Assembly (NCBI RefSeq): GCF_032854445.1
Contig: NC_088299.1
Location: forward strand, 5,867,001 to 5,931,000
DNA length: 64,000 nt
Direction of reading: 5' to 3'
Origin: Liolophura sinensis
Taxonomy: Eukaryota; Mollusca; Polyplacophora; Chitonida; Chitonidae
The notes beneath the pieces are model-generated. The model worked only from the letters and a program-made list of their open reading frames with translations. It ran no database searches and had not been told where the DNA came from. Shown here one piece after another: positions 59,051 through 64,000 of this stretch (position 1 is the first letter of the stretch; the number at the start of each line of letters is the position of its first letter). The position numbers were made by a program, and so were the translations under genes.

Positions 59051-60216
59051 GGTCAAGGTTGTAAGCACTAAGAAAGTCTAGCTATTTCGACAGGTAGTGC
59101 CTCCGTGTTGACATAAGCCTATGTGTTTTCCAATATTGATAAATGCAGGAATAGACCCGACTTGTCACATGAGCTAATATATGTTTACTTCGAAACAGTT
59201 AATTCCAGCAAATTCTTTGACGTTTACAAACAGCAAATGGAACCGAGTGCACCCTTGCACTGTAAAACTACGACCTAATAGGACGTGCCACGGAGAAACG
59301 GCGTCTGACTGAATTATCACTGTTTAATGCACCCTTCCGCGGATTTACTTTAAGTCATTAGTTCCACAAAACGGAGACCAGCAGATGTAAATTAATTAAC
59401 CTGTACGAGCCTACAGACTTTGCTAACAGATGATGGACAATGTCTCGAGCTTCTATCCCTCGTGACCTATCGACCTTCTCACCTTTGTCCCGCCAATGCA
59501 TAAGATTCCAGAAGCCTCCGTCATCCAGCTCAGTCAATTTAATACGAAGAAAAGCGTTGGTCTGCACGCTTTATGGTTAAGAGTGATGTTTGTGCGAATG
59601 CAGAAAAAATATATTCTTTATCAGCATTGTTTATTAGAACCATGTAAAATGCCAAAAAAACGGCATACAATATCGCTGTACAAAGAGCGTTTTCAATTTT
59701 ATTCTTCGTTATTGTACATAGAATTATTCAATGAATTGATAAATTTGTTAAATTATTGTTAAGTGTACTAATGACATAATATCTGTTGTAATTATTGACA
59801 AACGTGATTGTCTTATTTGATTTCAGTAAAATATCCTCGGGTACGGTGTTAAATAAATGCAACTAATTAAATAAAACACTTTCCATGGATTAGCGTTTCT
59901 CACAGTATATGATTTGAATACCGGTACCCTACCATGCATGATAGTTTCAAAGTTGTCACAGGTGATCAGTGCATTTATGTTACTGACAGCCAAAAATACA
60001 AACTCATCAACTACTCTATTATTTTAGCCTCGCCGGCAAAAGCTTTAGCTGTAGGTTCCAAGATTGTCACTTTTGAAATAAAATTTTTGAGTCGAAATTG
60101 TTTTATAGGTTTAATGAGCAGCTAAAAAAATTAAGTCCATATTTAAGTACCAAAATATTTTTGGTTATTTAAATTATAACACTTTAATTGAACAAATTGC
60201 TGAGCATCGATGAATC
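59051..60216. other. No recognisable gene
   Basis: A short SINE-A-like tail (TCGGGTACGGTGTTAAATAA) is present at 59838-59875. Other frames show no known motif. Confidence 0.4.
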
Positions 60217-60480
60217 GGAAAACCGTGGCCTGGCTCGCAAACCTCAAATATAACGCGATCGCTCATGAGGTCGCGTGCTCGAATCCAGCTCCCGGTGGAA
60301 CTTTTTATAAACGTTTGTTGAAGAACAATTGTCTTCCACCAAGATGGTGTGCATATTTGTACGTCAGTGATGAATGGAAAAGCTCGTCAGTAACTTGTCA
60401 GATATCGGTGGTTTTATCCCTGGGCATTTATAGACGTCTCATTTATAGAAAAGCTTCGTCTCAGCTAAGAAAAAACGTGT
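60217..60480 (+). mobile_element. SINE-C-like element with tRNA head
   Basis: The head reads CGTGGCCTGGCTCGCAAACC, with TGCTCGAATCCAGC as B box. The body contains GTCTTCCACCAAGATGGTGT, GTCAGTAACTTGTCAGATAT and GGTGGTTTTATCCCTGGGC. Confidence 0.7.
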
Positions 60481-60559
60481 ATGCTCCTCATGCTAAATTG
60501 GGTATTAAAGAAACATCTCTCAAAAACTTGCGTCACCCCTCCAAAACAAAACAACCCCT

Positions 60560-60592
<33 letters not shown>
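60560..60592. repeat. (CA)n microsatellite
   Basis: About 16 CA units. A 165-codon plus frame crossing it (60210-60707) is a repeat artefact. Confidence 0.95.
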
Positions 60593-60596
<4 letters not shown>

Positions 60597-60719
60597 CAAA
60601 AAAAACCCACGACAAATGTCTTATGTAGCATCTGTAGAGTATTAGTTTTCGGGTGTCGAGTTTTCTATTCGTTTCATCAGAAACTATACATTTTCAGTAA
60701 TCAGTAAATGGATGTCTTT

Positions 60720-61915
60720 TCTAAAATCCGTCATCTTCAGGCATCCACGGGTTGACCATCTGTTGTGTGGCGTTATTAACTAAGATCAAACAGCATGTCT
60801 GGGTGAATATCTGATGATGAGAAGCTCAAGGGTCATACTTCAGGGTCAGTTGAAGGCATAAATCAAGGCCATTCCGGCTGTTTAAACCAAAGCCCCTGGG
60901 GTGGACGGTGTCACCTTCATTGGAGTCAGCCATGAGAAAATCAGACGGAAAACATACGTGTTATCAACAAAGCGACAACTGAGGCGTGAGGCAACATAGA
61001 ATTTGTCCGTCGATTGAAGGTGTTCATTCTTGCCAGCCGAGCATAGGCCAGGGACAAACCGGAGCGAGGAGATGCAGCCGCCTGTGAGAAATTCACCTTC
61101 ATGAATTTAGTCAAGTTAATAAGTGAGCTTATTGCCCTGTCGTGAGAGAGTAAATGGTATTACCAACACGACCGGGCCACGAGGCTGTTTGTCCGTTACA
61201 TGGACTTATATATGGACACATATCCCAGCACCGGTCATGCCCAGCCACTTAGTCAAGCCACGGACGTTTCTCAAACAGCAAGGAGTAATATAGACGCATT
61301 AGTTTGCTAGGTGATATTGATTGATGGAATCCGACAAGGCATTTGTGGCGGAATCACTTGTAGATATGGTATATCTGATCAGAGTAATGCTCGTGGACGG
61401 CATATAATCAGTGAACAGAGCCGCTAAGTCATTGCACAGGAAGCTTGTTCCAGAGCCGTTTCCATGCGAGCGCGCGACTCAACTCTGGGTGAAAATTAAC
61501 GGAAGTGAACGCAGTGTACGGAAAAATTCGGAGCGTCACAGCCAGCTTGGCTTGAGAGAGAGCGCACTAACAAAACACGTTTATATCGTTAACACGGGAA
61601 AGGAACGGTTAAATAAGGCTGACAGCAAGGGGGAAAAAGCTGGTTCCAGATGACGGATGCTGTGGGATTGATTCTAGGAGTCGAGCGAAAGTGGACGGCA
61701 TCTAACTCTTTAAGACTGCAACATTTACGAAACCGGAGAGCTGCTTACCGCGCGGAATGATACTTTACGTTCCTGTTAAAACAACGAAATTAATGCAAAT
61801 GTTACACCTAATTATTGTACCTGTCTGTGAATAGCGCCTTCAGATCTTCAGATATATGAAATCTGCTGAGACTTATGGAATCATGTCCATGGAGCGTATG
61901 TACTTAATGTTAACT
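60720..61915. other. No recognisable feature
   Basis: Moderate GC. The 80-codon frame at 61411-61653 has no recognised motif. Confidence 0.35.
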
Positions 61916-61916
61916 A

Positions 61917-62090
61917 GCCGTGGGTTCAAGTCGAGCTCATGCTGGCTTCTTTACTGGCAGTAACCCGTGGATGGTCGTGGGTTGCTCCCGGTTTCTTTGT
62001 CCAGTTTCCTCTCACCATATGGTGGCCGTCGTCGTACAAATGAAATGATTTCGAGTACAGTGTAAAACACGAGCCAAATAAATCAGATCA
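61917..62090 (+). mobile_element. SINE-A, 5'-truncated
   Basis: It begins at the B box (GGGTTCAAGTCGAGCTCATG), runs through GGATGGTCGTGGGTTGCTCC and GTGGCCGTCGTCGTACAAAT, and ends ACGAGCCAAATAAAT. Confidence 0.9.
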
Positions 62091-62599
62091 ATCTTAATGG
62101 GTACTGACTTTTTTCCAACGTTCTTATATATACAAACTGTTGAAACATGAATTTAAATCGATCAAGCTAGCACATACTAAATAAGGACTTACATTCAGTT
62201 TGCGTACAACACACCAACAAGCCCTGCTGATAACTGGTGATTAGAGATAAAGCACCATTCCAGTACTTATGCAACAAATAAGTTTTTAAATTAGAAATTG
62301 GCATATATATATTGGTATATATATTGGTACAAGAAAGTAAGGGTATACCCTCAGGACATATCGGTGTGCGTTATAAAGTACCTGACAAACCCCAAGAAGG
62401 ACGTGTAGTAAGCCGCATTATTAGTATCCCATGGCAACCTTGGGCATACATGGGCGTGATGTAAGGAGATTCTACGAGATTGGATTTCTTTCTACTATAT
62501 GAACACCAAATACTTAAACCAGACAGTTTGTCCCACATTTCCTTCAAAAGGCAGTTCATTTTCCAATCTCTATCCTCAAAATCGTCATTTTAACATTAT

Positions 62600-62775
62600 T
62601 TTTAGGTAATGGGTGAACGAAATCGCACGGAGCCCCGGGAATACACCACACTTTGCAAGGAACCTGACAAGTCGCATAGCGAATCCGGATTCTAATCTGC
62701 GATCTCACCGATCAAGTGGTGGTGGACACTTGTCAGAAGTCATTTGCCCGCTTGGCCACTGAGGACCCTCTGTAA
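62600..62775 (-). mobile_element. SINE with Leu/Ser-type tRNA head
   Basis: On minus the head reads CAGTGGCCAAGCGGGCAAAT with a diverged B box (GATTAGAATCCGG), then AGGTTCCTTGCAAAGTGTGG and TATTCCCGGGGCTCCGTG. This head is distinct from families A to C. The intervening arms do not fold as a functional tRNA. Confidence 0.55.
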
Positions 62776-63427
62776 AATGTGCATGTATGGACGTTCTTTG
62801 AGATCGTTTGGTCATGTTCACAGCTCAGAGCGTTCATATTAAGCGATCTGAGCTATTATATTCACAACCCTAGAACTCGGTCCTGTCCCGTGCGCTGTCC
62901 TCATGGTGCAAACGGCGTACACGACGAGAACATGTTTCCGGTGATCTTAAAGTAATGCGGAATTCCCTCATTAAACTGGAATAATGATGCTATAGTCACA
63001 CGTTAACGAAGCGTCCACGCGGATGGCATCCATGCCTTCCCAAACAACCATTTCCGAATCACGTATCTCTGTTGCCACATGAACACTTCCCGAAATCATG
63101 CTGATACTTTCATTATTACAACAAAAACTGATATTATGATTCTCAGACAAGTTCTAATTCACCCTTTTAATTGTGTACATCTTCTTGGTTTCAATCCAAA
63201 CGTTGCACTTTATCTTTCAGTTTGTCTTTTTCCCGACGATGCCGAGTGCGGCTCACTCGAATGGAATATGGCGATTTGCGAAGTTTGGTTTGCTGTCAAG
63301 GTGTAAGGTACATTCGTCTTCATTGTCACGTTATATGAAACGATGAATAACTACGTGATACGAAGTCAGATTTACAGTATAGGATTAAACAAAATCAGTT
63401 TTGTAGCGTGTGGCTTTCACATATTGA
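62776..63427. other. No recognisable gene
   Basis: The 75-codon frame at 63079-63306 has no known motif. Confidence 0.35.
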
Positions 63428-63691
63428 TATATTTATTTGATTGGTGTTTTTACGCCGTATTCAAGAATATTTCACTAATACGACGGCGGCCAGCATTATG
63501 GTGGGTGGAAACCGGGCACAGCCCGGGTAAAACCTACGACCATCCGCAGGTTGCTGCAAGGCCTTCCCACGTACGGCCGGAGAGGAAGCCAGCATAAGCT
63601 GGCCTTGAACTCACAGCGACCGCATTAGTGAGAGTCTCCTGGGTCATTACGCTGCACTAGCGAGCTAACCAACTGAACCATGGTAGCCCCT
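63428..63691 (-). mobile_element. SINE-A, full length, near consensus, with target-site duplication
   Basis: The tail at the left is TTTATTTGATTGGTGTTTTT. The body has GACGGCGGCCAGCATTATGG, and the head at the right reads AACTGAACCATGGTAGCCCC on plus. CACATATTGA (63418-63427) and CGCATATTGA (63692-63701) flank it. Confidence 0.95.
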
Positions 63692-63701
63692 CGCATATTG
63701 A

Positions 63702-64000
63702 GGACAGCACACTCGAAATGTCCGAGTCCCAGTTCAGTGAAAGGAGTACAGATCTGTATTTCTGAAAGCTAAGTAGGGAAAGAATGAAGAAGATTTCAGT
63801 ACAGGCGTACAGTTACAAGATCTTGCTCTCTTACTGTAAATGTAAGCCATAGATTAACAAGCTTGAAATCATCAGAAATCAAGAGTACAATCCGTGTACA
63901 AAATCTACACTTTGGACCGCACTCAATGCCGTTTGAATTTTAGAAGCATTGTTCCAACTGGTGAAAACATTAGTGTTGACTTCATGGCTTAATTTAGTTT
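63702..64000. other. No recognisable feature
   Basis: Short terminal stretch without recognised coding or repeat content. Confidence 0.35.

Noticed and set aside
60210-60707. 165-codon plus-strand frame
   Set aside because: It is composed of a SINE with tRNA head followed by a (CA)n run.

Overview
The window looks like nuclear DNA of an animal, most likely a marine lophotrochozoan (mollusc, possibly bivalve, or a relative such as a brachiopod). The grounds are AT-rich DNA with no operons or bacterial signals, split coding exons with GT/GC-AG borders, many tRNA-headed SINEs, several minisatellites and long (TA)n runs. The tail module of the commonest SINE (around TTCTTGAGTACGGCGTAAAA) resembles mollusc SINEs of the MetaSINE type as I remember them. 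No species can be named from sequence alone.

Gene content is very low. The only confident protein-coding gene lies on the minus strand near the left end. Two exons (5858-6019 and 4952-5080) together encode a complete cytochrome b5 heme-binding core. Both heme-ligand histidines are present, 24 residues apart, and the exons join through an unusual GC-AG intron. A short last exon plus 3' UTR near 3.9-3.0 kb is possible but weak. A 100-codon reading frame at 40125-40427 (+) looks like the first coding exon of a SWIM-zinc-finger-like protein. No other reading frame is recognisable.

Mobile DNA fills much of the rest. At 1.0-1.7 kb there is a dead Ty3/gypsy-type retrotransposon with gag-like and reverse-transcriptase-like blocks, one of them inverted. 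Three groups of tRNA-headed SINEs are present. SINE-A (head GGGGCCTCCGTGGCTCAGTTGG) has many copies with visible target-site duplications. SINE-B has a tail containing (ACTC)n and a different tRNA head. SINE-C shares a tail-like module with SINE-A but has another body and head. There are also MITE-like inverted-repeat elements at 15.7, 20.5 and 58.8 kb, one nested in a SINE, and an imperfect 0.4-kb palindrome at 7.75-8.16 kb.

Tandem repeats are the other main component: 41-bp units (8.4-8.9 kb), 17-bp units (20.9-21.2 kb), 144 bp x3 (22.0-22.4 kb), perfect duplications of 49 bp (27.6 kb) and 41 bp (34.4 kb), a degenerate array (35.3-36.0 kb), 93-bp units (50.2-51.3 kb), a 488-bp duplication (51.6-52.5 kb), and a 2-kb array of 37-bp units with two alternating variants (55.3-57.6 kb). 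Long (TA)n runs lie at 33.6, 38.2 and 40.6 kb. Intervals between these show no recognisable function and are listed as such.
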